A stretch of 64,000 nt of DNA. Source: Helichrysum umbraculigerum. Lineage: Eukaryota > Streptophyta > Magnoliopsida > Asterales > Asteraceae. Positions 13,579-24,099 of the stretch are shown here, in pieces. A program made the translations under genes and the position numbers. The stretch is taken from positions 2,046,001-2,110,000 of the forward strand of contig CATIUR010000011.1 of assembly GCA_949592205.1 (NCBI GenBank), read 5' to 3'. The notes beneath the pieces are model-generated. The model worked only from the letters and a program-made list of their open reading frames with translations, was not told the DNA's origin and searched no databases. The stretch's first letter is position 1. Each line of letters opens with the position of its first letter.

Positions 13579-14182
13579 TGTCGCACCCCCAAATTTACAG
13601 TGCGGAAGCGGGTCGAATCGGGGATCGAATAATCAATAATCACAGCACATAGGTACATAATGAACGACTCTAAATGAGACGTTTGAAAATACATTACATT
13701 AAAGTAGTAAGTTTTACAAAATAGTTGGAGTTCGCAAAAGAGATACTAGAGATTTTTACTACATAACTAGTGATACAAAAATAATGTAAGAAAATCTCCA
13801 GCGAAAAAGATTATGCAAGCGACTCGAGCTAGGATCCTGATGGGCCGATCCTACTAAAGCAAGGTTACCTGAAAATGCATACTAAAAACAGTCAGCTATA
13901 AAGCTGGTGAGTTCACAGGTTTTATCAGAAAACAGTAATATGATTGATAAAACAATTGATGAAGTATAAAATTTATACTTTAGTAAATTCAGTGATTTAG
14001 AGTGTAAATTCTTATATAAAGGTGTGGCCCCGAATGTGTCTTGAAGTCTCTGCTTCTATTATTGTTTATCTAGTTTCGGTTTTCTTGAAAGTCCTAAGTC
14101 TAGGTTTCTTGAAGTATTCTTGAATTTCTATTTCTTGAATTTCTTAAGTTCTTGACATTTCTTGACATTTCTAGCAATCTAA

Positions 14183-14366
14183 GGTTCTTGACATTTTCTT
14201 GACATTCTCGACAATTTCTTGCCGTAAAGGTTCTTGACATTTTCTTGACATTCTCGACAATTTCTTGCCGTAAAGGTTCTTGACATTTTCTTGACATTTT
14301 CGACAATTTCTAGCCGTAAAGGTTCTTGACATTCTTGACAATTTCTTGCCATTTCTAGCACATAGA
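14183..14366. repeat. 46-bp minisatellite in C LTR 1
   Basis: Units start at 14183, 14229, 14275 and 14321 (exact 46-base period), each beginning GGTTCTTGACATT and ending TTGCCGTAAA; the last is partial. LTR 2 (18960) and LTR 3 (24704) have one full unit and a partial, so the copy number changes between LTRs of one array. Confidence 0.9.
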
Positions 14367-15090
14367 ATTCTTGACATAAATAGTATAATATACCAAACTA
14401 TTGTATGCTACTTTTATGTATTCGCAACTCCGAGTTTAACAAGTGAGATAATGCTTCTAGGCGATGTTCACTTAAGTGCTAGTATAAGTCTAGTGATTGT
14501 AGAGCCTAGGTGTAGAGAAACCTAAAGTCCCTAGGAGAATGTACATGTACGAGTCTAGGTATCAACAAGCTCTAGGATACTTAATATGTTTAAGTATATT
14601 AAGAAAAGTTACTGATGTTAAAACATAACATGTTTATTATAAAATTCATCCAAATGATTTGTGTATTCATTAAACAATGAATAGCGAGTAAAACGAGTAT
14701 GCATTCTCCCCCGAAAATAGTAAAATAGTTGAAAGAGTGGGGCCATGAACTCACCTTAGGTTTGCAAGTAGCAAGCAAGTATCAATTAAGCAAGCAAGCC
14801 GGTGGGCAACCTTCTAACATCCTAAACGTATAAGGTTGTGTAAGTAGATGTCTTAAAAGACCATCTATAGCTATTGTGTAGGTGGGGGGTTTATGTCCAC
14901 CTAAAGCTAGTTCACTCAACTAGTATGTTCAATGTGTTTGTTTATCGAAAACATGTACGACCCGTTGGTAAAAGTTTGTAATAATAATTCGTTTAGACAT
15001 TATTATTAAGTTTGTTTCGTTGTTTACTATTCATTAGTACATATCGTGTGTCGCAAACAGATTATTTAGTACGTAAAAGCCTTAAACCGT

Positions 15091-15270
15091 AGGTCAAAGT
15101 TGGTCAACTCGTTGGTCAAAGCTGGTCAAAGTTGGTCAAACACGGTCAAAGTTACTAACTAAGTCACCCAAACCCATTTTTGTTACCATTTTTCAAAAAT
15201 AGTAAGTTTTGTCGTTTTTAGAAATCGAGCCCCGTTTTTGTTGACTTGGTCAAACCTACTTGGTTTGACC
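15091..15270 (-). promoter_or_regulatory. Cluster of W-box-like TTGACC motifs in C LTR 1
   Basis: On the element's sense strand TTGACC occurs seven times (plus-strand GGTCAA at 15092, 15102, 15114, 15124, 15134, 15144 and 15248), with one more on the other strand at 15265. Spacing is mostly exactly 10 bases. The same cluster recurs at about 19778-19950 and 25521-25700. TTGAC(C/T) is the known WRKY-factor binding site; regulation by WRKY factors is inference. Confidence 0.6.
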
Positions 15271-15968
15271 CGAAACTTTTCCAAAACCCTTAGATATGTT
15301 CAAAAGTCCCAAAAAGTCATTCTTTCTATTTTTAGCAAGCCCGAAAGTGTCGGTTTTTATGTTATAACAAAATCAGTCTCAAACTTAGTTTTTCAGAATT
15401 TCCAGCCACTTGTTCTAATTTTTAAAAATATCAAACCTCCAAAATCAAATACAAAAAAAGTTCCAGGTGCTCTATCATGTGTTACCTAGCTCCAGTAATT
15501 TTTATAGATCTAAATAAAATGTTTTACTATTTTTAATTATTATTTCTCTCTCTTGTACTCAGTTTTGGTGACATGCAAGAAGATCTGATTTCTGGGCAAA
15601 AACCATACGGATCCAGTAAAAGTGGCCAACATAAAAGTTATAGCCAACGAAATTTGTAAACTTTTGGCGTTGGTTTCAAGTCATTTAGAGGTGTGTAGCA
15701 CAAGTTATGGTCAAAACATTGAGAGAAAAGGTTCTGACTTTGTAGGACAGATTGTCTATGTCATTTCACATAGAAATGTTTTCACCAACGTTGTATATTT
15801 GGCGGACTTCGTCCGGTTGTTTTGCGCAATTATAGATAAACACATAATCACATAAGTGTATATTCAAATATACATTTAATTACAACTATTTAGCCTAATA
15901 CAAACTAAATACAAGTAATTAGGGTTCCGGTTAGGTTTAACAGTTGACCTAAGTTGACGGGTGTTACA

Positions 15969-16469
15969 TTCTCCCCTTGTTAGGAGAATTTCGTCCCGAA
16001 ATTCAGTCGGTGATAGATATTAGCGCGGAATCTTAAGGGTAAGATGAGTGAGTTTCTTAGGCATCTGATTCTAGTATTTCTTGTCACGATCTAAGTTCTT
16101 AACTTCTTGGTCTACAGTTTCTTGGCCTACAATTTCTCGATCTATAATTTCTTGACTACGGTTTCTTGACCTATGATTTCTTGATCTATGTTTTCTTGAT
16201 TTGAGTTTCTTGACATAGTGGTCTTGAAATGGTGTCTTGTTTCTACTATGAGTTTCTAGTAGTCATGGTCTCTCATTCGTACATTATCTAGTTCTTATCT
16301 TATCTTGCTCCCCTAGTTAGAATTAACGTCCTACAGACGGTGAGAGAACTTAATACTTAAGATGAATATCGATATTATGAAGGGGAGTATCTACGAGTAA
16401 TGAGAAATGTGCATCTTGAGATATACCAGTATTGAAAAGCCGGTTTGTTATGGGATACATACCCTAATA
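15969..16469 (-). other. 3' non-coding region of C unit 1: PPT, hairpin and TTTCTTGA repeats
   Basis: Adjacent to the LTR lie the polypurine tract (plus-strand TTCTCCCC at 15969-15976) and the hairpin AATTTCGTCCCGAAATT (15987-16003). From about 16070 to 16260 a degenerate repeat of about 15 bases based on TTTCTTG(A/G)(C/T)CTA runs up to the gag stop. No pol sequence is present. Confidence 0.75.
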
Positions 16470-17497
16470 TTACTTAACGCCTTTGCGGGCGTAGTTGCTT
16501 CGGTGGTCATTCTTGTTCTTGCGTTTTAGGCAATCCCGCATGAAGTGTCCGGTATCACCACACTCGAAACAAGCTCCTAATGGGTTTGTGGTGTCAGTTG
16601 TAGGGAGAAATTTGCAGTCCCTAGTCCGATGTCCCCTTATCTTGCATTTTCCACAGGGTTTGCTGCAGGGGCCCGCATGATGATGATTGCAGTCAGGGCA
16701 GTATGGCAGTTGGCCTCCATAACCGCTCCTATCGTCAGACCTGTTAGCGTAGATCTTTGTTGTTTCCAGTCTCTTGAGTGGTTGTTGGTACATGTTGTCA
16801 TTGCCGGAATCCTCATTCCGTATCCTTTTATTGGTTCCAGTGATAGGGTTCTCACATCGAACCACTTGAGCCATGAGTTCATGTGCCATACGGATGGCAT
16901 TCTGAATTGTTTCTGGTTTTGATGAGGTGACGTTTCCCTGAATACTCTCTGGAGTCCGCGGATGTATCTCTCGATACGTTTGCGTTCAGGATCAACCATG
17001 GATGGGCATAAGAGAGAAAGTTGTTGGAAACGAGTGGTATAGCTAATGATATCGGTTCCCTGTACTGTTAGATGCCAGAATTCATCTTCTAGTCTCTAAA
17101 GTTCTTCATTAGGACAGTACTCATCCCTTAACATCTTCTTCGGTTCTTCCCACCGAAGTTGGTATGCAACATCGATTCCTACTGATTGAGCATGTGAGTT
17201 CCACCATGTCAAAGCGCTGTCTGAGAGGGTACAGGTGGCGTATTTTACCTTGCACTCTTCGGTGCAGTTGCAGAGGCGAAAGACGGATTCCATCTTCTCG
17301 ATCCATCGTACCAAACCGATGGCTCTTTCGCTGCCCGAGAAGTTCAGAGGGTTGCAATTTAGGAAGTCTTTATATCTACAGGGCTTAGTTTGTGGAGTGT
17401 TGTTCATCAGCTGTTGGGCAGTCAGGGCTTGAGTTACTGCCTGAATGATGATTTGGGAGATTTCCTCATCGTTGCGTGATTGTCATCTCGGAGGCAT
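16470..17497 (-). pseudogene. Gag of C unit 1, broken
   Basis: The start ATG is at 17497-17495. Three lesions are visible: TGA as the fifth codon (17485-17483; CGA in unit 2), a TAG after NEEL (17098-17096) shared with unit 2, and a one-base loss near 16949. Downstream frames still show the gag core (WNSHAQSVGID), a His/Cys-rich segment CPDCNHHHAGPC, then knuckles CGKCKIRGHRTRDC and CFECGDTGHFMRDC. The reading stops at RKGVK, just past the knuckles, where protease would begin in B. Confidence 0.85.
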
Positions 17498-18144
17498 GTT
17501 CCTTTAATAACAATGTAAAGGACATGTCAGAGTTTGAGTCGAAAAATATGATAATCACAATTATGTACACATGGAAAGATGTTGATATGTGGTGTTTCAA
17601 TTGGTGATAGAAAGCAACAGGAGTGTAATCCTACATGATTGTATGTTAGGAATTACAAGAGTGTGAGTTTATAACTCGTGTCGGGAATTTGTAGTATTTA
17701 GATTCGGAATTCATACGGATGAGAGTGATGTTATTAACGTTATGCGTACAATAAAGTTTTGTTGGTGAGGACCTAGCAGTTCTCCAGGTAGTACGTTTCA
17801 ATCATGATCCCGAAGGATAAGGATGGCAGGAGGAATGTTGAGTGATAACTTTCTAGTAAGTACGTAGCGGTTACAGCGGAATGTGTTGTTATTCGTCAGG
17901 CGTGTGTAAATAGATAGTCGGTAGTAGGTGAGAACAAGTCTCGTTCTTTATATCGAGTGGTGTTGTATTAGCCATACTCGGCATCTTTGATAGCGTGGGC
18001 ATTAGCGAAAATATTGTCGAATGAGAGTGGTATATATATGTTCAATATATATAATAACATAGAAAGTAACACAGGTAAGGCCTATTCATATATACCTACA
18101 GTACATATAATAGCCTAGAGTATCTAGCACAAAACCATCAGAGT

Positions 18145-18356
18145 CAACTAGTGTATTCCTGATTCAGTATAACCCCTTTCAGATATCACATCATCTTTAT
18201 TTAATTGTACATAGTTAGCTAGGCTATGTTAAATTAAAATCGTATGATGTTATTTCTGAACCAGTTATACCTAATGACGAATACTGCCTAACGGTCATAG
18301 TCTAGGCCCACTAAATGCAACCTAGTTCACTACAACCTTAGGCTCTGATACCAATC
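18145..18356 (-). promoter_or_regulatory. PBS and structured leader of C unit 1
   Basis: The PBS (plus strand GGCTCTGATACCA, 18341-18353) matches initiator tRNA-Met and lies three bases inside the LTR 2 edge. A long imperfect stem-loop spans 18167-18270 (outer arms GTATAAC/GTTATAC, then TTCAGA/TCTGAA, then ACATCAT/ATGATGT). It is shared with unit 2 and with element B. Confidence 0.75.
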
Positions 18357-21300
18357 TTTCGCACCCCCAAATTTACAGTGCGGAAGCGGGTCGAGTCGGA
18401 ACGCGACTAATCAATAATCACAGCACATAGGTACATAATGAACGACTCTAAATGATACGTTTGAAAATACATTACATTAAAGTAGTAAGTTTTACAAAAT
18501 AGTTGGAGTTCGCAAAAGAGATACTAGAGATTTTTACTACATAACTAGTGATACAAAAATAATGTAAGAAAATCTCCAGCGAAAAAGATTATGCATGCGA
18601 CTCGAGCTAGGATCCTGATGGGCCGATCCTACTAAAGCAAGGTTACCTGAAAATGCATACTAAAAACAGTCGGCTATAAAGCTGGCGAGTTCACAGGTTT
18701 TATCAGAAAACAGTAATATGATTGATAAAACAATTGATGAAGTATAAAATTTATACTTTAGTAAATTCAGTGATTTAGAGTGTAAATTCTTATATAAAGG
18801 TGTGGCCCCGAATGTGTCTTGAAGTCTCAGCTTCTATTATTGTTTATCTAGTTTCGGTTTTCTTGAAAGTCCTAAGTCTAGGTTTCTTGAAGTATTCTTG
18901 AATTTCTATTTCTTGAATTTCTTAAGTTCTTGACATTTCTTGACATTTCTAGCAATCTAAGGTTCTTGACATTTTCTTGACATTCTCGACAATTTCTTGC
19001 CGTAAAAGTTCTTGACATTCTTGAAAATTTCTTGCCATTTCTAGCACATAGAATTCTTGACATAAATAGTATATTATACCAAACTATTGTATGCTACTTT
19101 TATGTATTCGCAACTCCGAGTTTAACAAGTGAGATAATGCTTCTAGGCGATGTTCACTTAAGTGCTAGTATAAGTCTAGTGATTGTAGAGCCTAGGTGTA
19201 GAGAAACCTAAAGTCCCTAGGAGAATGTACATGTACGAGTCTAGGTATCAACAAGCTCTAGGATACTTAATATGTTTAAGTATATTAAGAAAAGTTACTG
19301 ATGTTAAAACATAACATGTTTATTATAAAATTCATCCAAATGATTTGTGTATTCATTAAACAATGAATAGCGAGTAAAACGAGTATGCATTCTCCCCCGA
19401 AAATAGTAAAATAGTTGAAAGAGTGGGGCCATGAACTCACCTTAGGTTTGCAAGTAGCAAGCAAGTATCAATTAAGCAAGCAAGCCGGTGGGCAACCTTC
19501 TAACGTCCTAAACGTATAAGGTTGTGTAAGTAGATGTCTTAAAAGACCATCTATAGCTATTGTGTAGGTGGGGGGTTTATGTCCACCTAAAGCTAGTTCA
19601 CTCAACTAGTATGTTCAATGTGTTTGTTTATCGAAAACATGTACCACCCGTTGGTAAAAGTTTGTAATAATAATTCGTTTAGACATTATTATTAAGTTTG
19701 TTTCGTTGTTTACTATTCATTAGTACATATCGTGTGTCGCAAACAGATTATTTAGTACGTAAAAGCCTTAAACCGTAGGTCAAAGTTGGTCAACTCGTTG
19801 GTCAAAGCTGGTCAAAGTTGGTCAAACACGGTCAAAGTTACTAACTAAGTCACCCAAACCCATTTTTGTTACCATTTTTCAAAAATAGTAAGTTTTGTCG
19901 TTTTTAGAAATCGAGCCCCGTTTTTGTTGACTTGGTCAAACCTACTTGGTTTGACCCGAAACTTTTCCAAAACCCTTAGATATGTTCAAAAGTCCCAAAA
20001 AGTCATTCTTTCTATTTTTAGCAAGCCCGAAAGTGTCGGTTTTTATGTTATAACAAAATCAGTCTCAAACTTAGTTTTTCAGAATTTCCAGCCACTTGTT
20101 CTAATTTTTAAAAATATCAAACCTCCAAAATCAAATACAAAAAAAGTTCCAGGTGCTCTACCATGTGTTACCTAGCTCCAGTAATTTTTATAGATCTAAA
20201 TAAAATGTTTTACTATTTTTAATTATTATTTCTCTCTCTTGTACTCAGTTTTGGTGACATGCAAGAAGATCTGATTTCTGGGCAAAAACCATACGGATCC
20301 AGTAAAAGTGGCCAACATAAAAGTTGTAGCCAACGAAATTTGTAAACTTTTGGCGTTGGTTTCAAGTCATTTAGAGGTGTGTAGCACAAGTTATGGTCAA
20401 AACATTGAGAGAAAAGGTTCTGACTTTGTAGGACAGATTGTCTATGTCATTTCACATAAAATATTAAAAATAGTAAACCAATTCAGAAAAATATGATCTT
20501 TGTGGGGTTGGAAAGCTTACTTTCTGAAATTGATTTTTGACTATAAAAATGCCCAATTTCATTAAGAAATGACTGAGTTATGATAGTGTGATTTTCGTAT
20601 AAGAATCTGACCAGGAAGAAAAATGGCATTTTTATGAAATTCTTGTTATAAGAAATGGTTTTTAAGTATGGTTTTTAACATAACATGGTTGAGTGAACTT
20701 AAATACATGTAAATAAGAGTATTATGAGTTGATAATATCCTTACAATGATGATTTTGAAGAAGTATGGACAGATTATAAATGGGGAGTTCTTGGAGCTTC
20801 TTTTTCTTGCAAGATCTTGAAAAATGGTGATGGCTTTTGGTGGTGGCTTGTGGTGGTTGTAGGGTGGTGTAATGGTGGTTCTAAGGCTGAGGAAAACTCA
20901 GAGATTCTTGAGAGAGAGAGAGAGTGTTGAGGAGTGAAGAGAAGGATGAAAGTGATAAATGCTTTGAACCTTGCATGTAGGTGGAGTAAGATGGAGGAGG
21001 GAAATGAAATGATGGATTTGCATGTAATATGTGTGGTTGAAAAGGGAGGTGGCACATGGAGGCAAGGGAGGCCGACCATGGGGCCCACAAATGGTCAAAA
21101 TCAGTTTAATTTTTGTCTATTAAGTTTAGGTTACGTATTGTGTTCGTTTACCCGTTATTTTTGTTAAAACGTTAAATCGTCTAACGTTATTTTGAGTCGT
21201 TTAAATCAACGATATGTTTTGGATTATTTTTCATTGAAGTATTATCAAAATACTTTAAATTAAGTTGTCAAATTAATTATTGATATTCGTTTGGTTGCCG

Positions 21301-21626
21301 AATTCCATTAGCGCGTTTTTACCATGTTTGTTACGTTTTAAACAAAACGTCTAGGTTTTTCGTACATTATTATATAAAAATAATAATATATGATAAATAA
21401 CTTCTAAAAATAGATTTAAGTTATTTATAGAAATGTTTTCACCAACGTTGTATATTTTGGCGGACTTCGTCCGGTTGTTTTGCGCAATTATAGATAAACA
21501 CATAATCACATAAGTGTATATTCAAATATACATGTAATTACAACTATTTAGCCTAATACAAACTAAATACAAGTAATTAGGGTTCCGGTTAGGTTTAACA
21601 GTTGACCTAAGTTGACGGGTGTTACA
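18357..21626 (-). repeat. Element C LTR 2 (middle LTR of the array), 3270 bp
   Basis: Acts as 3' LTR of unit 2 and 5' LTR of unit 1. It is the same length as LTR 3 once element B is removed. Its sense 3' end reads AA instead of CA (plus-strand TTTCGCACC), as in LTR 3. Variants near 18357-18690 match LTR 3, while those from about 19190 to 20300 match LTR 1, so it appears mosaic. A TC-rich leader lies near 20830-20935 (plus-strand GAGAGAG tract). Confidence 0.9.
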
Positions 21627-22211
21627 TTCTCCCCTTGTTAGGAGAATTTCGTCCCGAAATTCAGTCGGTGATAGATATTAGCGCGGAATCTTAAGGGTAA
21701 GTTTCTTGTCACGATTCTAGTATGGCACCACCCTTGTTAGGAGATAGATATTACACCACCCTTGTTAGGAGAATTTCGTCCCGAAATGAGTGAGTTTCTT
21801 AGGCATCTGATTCTAGTATTTCTTGTCACGATCTAAGTTCTTAACTTCTTGGTCTATAGTTTCTTGGCCTACAATTTCTCGATCTATAATTTCTTGACTA
21901 CGGTTTCTTGACCTATGATGTCTTGATCTATGTTTTCTTGATTTGAGTTTCTTGACATAGTGGTCTTGAAATGGTGTCTTGTTTCTACTATGAGTTTCTA
22001 GTAGTCATGGTCTCTCATTCGTACATTATCTAGTTCTTATCTTATCTTGCTCCCCTAGTTAGAATTAACGTCCTACAGACGGTGAGAGAACTTAATACTT
22101 AAGATGAATATCGATATTATGAAGGGGAGTATCTACGAGTAATGAGAAATGTGCATCTTGAGATATACCAGTATTGAAAAGCCGGTTTGTTATGGGATAC
22201 ATACCCTAATA
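21627..22211 (-). other. 3' non-coding region of C unit 2, rearranged
   Basis: Same content as unit 1 (polypurine tract, hairpin 21645-21661, TTTCTTGA repeats to about 21990), but with an inserted stretch at about 21700-21790. That stretch carries two further copies, one partial, of the CCCTTGTTAGGAGA block that normally abuts the LTR. Confidence 0.75.
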
Positions 22212-23240
22212 TTACTTAACGCCTTTGCGGGCGTAGTTGCTTCGGTGGTCATTCTTGTTCTTGCGTTTTAGGCAATCCCGCATGAAGTGTCCGGTATCAC
22301 CACACTCGAAACAAGCTCCTAATGGGTTTGTGGTGTCAGTTGTAGGGAGAAATTTGCAGTCCCTAGTCCGATGTCCCCTTATCTTGCATTTTCCACAGGG
22401 TTTGCTGCAGGGGCCCGCCTGATGATGATTGCAGTCAGGGCAGTATGGCAGTTGGCCTCCATAACCGCTCCTATCGTCAGACCGGTTAGCGTAGGTCATG
22501 GTTGTTTCCTGTCTCTTGAGTGGTTGTTGGTACATGTTGTCATTGCCGGAATCCTCATTCCGTATCCTTTTATTGGTTCCAGTGATAGGGTTCTCACGTC
22601 GAACCACTTGAGCCATGAGTTCATGTGCCATACGGATGGCATTCTGAATTGTTTCTGGTTTTGATGAGTTGACGTTTCCCTGAATACTCTCCGGGAGTCC
22701 GCGGATGTATCTCTCGATACGTTTGCGTTCAGGATCAACCATGGATGGGCATAAGAGAGAAAGTTGTTGGAAACGAGTGGTATAGCTAATGATATCGGTT
22801 CCCTGTACTGTTAGATGCCAGAATTCATCTTCTAGTCTCTAAAGTTCTTCATTAGGACAGTACTCATCCCTTAACATCTTCTTCAGTTCTTCCCACAGAA
22901 GTTGGTATGTAACATCGATTCCTACTGATTGAGCATGCGAGTTCCACCATGTCAAAGCGTTGTCTGAGAGGGTACAGGTGGTGTATTTTACCTTGCACTC
23001 TTCGGTGTAGTTGCAGAGGCGAAAGACGGATTCCATCTTCTCGATCCATCGTACCAAACCGAAGGCTCTTTCGCTGCCCGAGAAGTTCAGAGGGTTGCAA
23101 TTTAGGAAGTCTTTATATCTACAGGGCTTAGTTTGTGGAGTGTTGTTCATCAGCTGTTGGGCAGTCAGGGCTTGAGTTACTGCCTGAATGATGATTTGGG
23201 AGATTTCCTCATCGTTGCGTGATTGTCGTCTCGGAGGCAT
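22212..23240 (-). pseudogene. Gag of C unit 2, one in-frame TAG
   Basis: Reads from ATG (23240) through a basic start (MPPRRQSRNDEE), the gag core (RWIEKMESVFRLCNYTEE, WNSHAQSVGID), a TAG at 22841-22839, then in the same frame the second half of gag with a His/Cys-rich segment and two CCHC knuckles, ending RKGVK at 22212. Total length would be about 343 codons. Apart from the TAG the frame is open. Gag forms the cytoplasmic particle that packages element RNA. The TAG is shared with unit 1, so it predates the duplication. Either the copy is dead for Gag or the stop is tolerated because Gag is supplied in trans. Confidence 0.85.
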
Positions 23241-23889
23241 GTTCCTTTAATAACAATGTAAAGGACATGTCAGAGTTTGAGTCGAAAAATATGATAATCA
23301 CAATTATGTACACATGGAAAGATGTTGATATGTGGTGTATCAATTGGTGATAGAAAGCAACAGGAGTGTAATCCTACATGATTGTATGTTAGGAATTACA
23401 AGAGTGTGAGTTTATAACTCATGTCGGGAATTTGTAGTATTTAGATTCGGAATTCATACGGATGAGAGTGATGTTATTAACGTTATGCGTACAATAAAGT
23501 TTTGTTGGTGAGGACCTAGCAGTTCTCAAGGTAGTACGTTTCAATCATGATCCCGAAGGATAAGGATGGCAGGAGGAATGTTGAGTGATAACTTTCTAGT
23601 AAGTACATAGCGGTTACAGCGGAATGTGTTGTTATTCGTCAGGCGTGTGTAAATAGATAGTCGGTAGTAGGTGAGAACAAGTCTCGTTCTTTATATCGAG
23701 TGGTGTTGTATTAGCCATACTCGGCATCTTTGATAGCGTGGGCATTAGCGAAAATATTGTCGAATGAGAGTGGTATATATATGTTCAATATATATAATAA
23801 CATAGAAAGTAACACAGGTAAGGCCTATTCATATATACCTACAGTACATATAATAGCCTAGAGTATCTAGCACAAAACCATCAGAGTCA

Positions 23890-24099
23890 ACTAGTGTATT
23901 CCTGATTCAGTATAACCCCTTTCAGATATCACATCATCTTTATTTAATTGTACATAGTTAGCTAGGCTATGTTAAATTAAAATCGTATGATGTTATTTCT
24001 GAACCAGTTATACCTAATGACGAATACTGCCTAACGGTCATAGTCTAGGCCCACTAAATGCAACCTAGTTCACTACAACCTTAGGCTCTGATACCAATC
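23890..24099 (-). promoter_or_regulatory. PBS and structured leader of C unit 2
   Basis: The PBS is at 24084-24096 (initiator tRNA-Met). The leader stem-loop spans 23910-24013, with perfect 7-bp outer arms (GTATAAC/GTTATAC), 6-bp (TTCAGA/TCTGAA) and 7-bp (ACATCAT/ATGATGT) helices in nested order, and inner arms CATAG/CTATG. Confidence 0.75.

Larger units (their letters stand above)
13579..15968 (-). repeat. Element C LTR 1 (3' LTR of the array), 2390 bp
   Basis: On the sense strand it starts TGTAACACCCG and ends in a proper CA (plus-strand start TGTCGCACC). It lacks about 970 bases present in LTR 2 (20456-21425), joined at 15770 at a short ATA microhomology. It carries three full 46-base TTCTTGACATT repeat units plus a partial one (14183-14366), where the other LTRs have one full unit. 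A W-box-like cluster lies at 15091-15270. Confidence 0.9.

Noticed and set aside
14100..14377. Overlapping minus-strand ORFs with repeated MSRTF/ARNC peptides
   Set aside because: They are direct translations of the 46-base TTCTTGACATT minisatellite in an LTR, open only because the repeat lacks stops.
20774..21098. Sense-strand ORFs of up to about 104 codons in C LTR 2, and longer ones at 36508-36958 in LTR 3
   Set aside because: They come from the pyrimidine-rich leader region (Pro, Ser, His, Leu runs), overlap in several frames, and differ in length between copies. I see no sign of selection on the protein.
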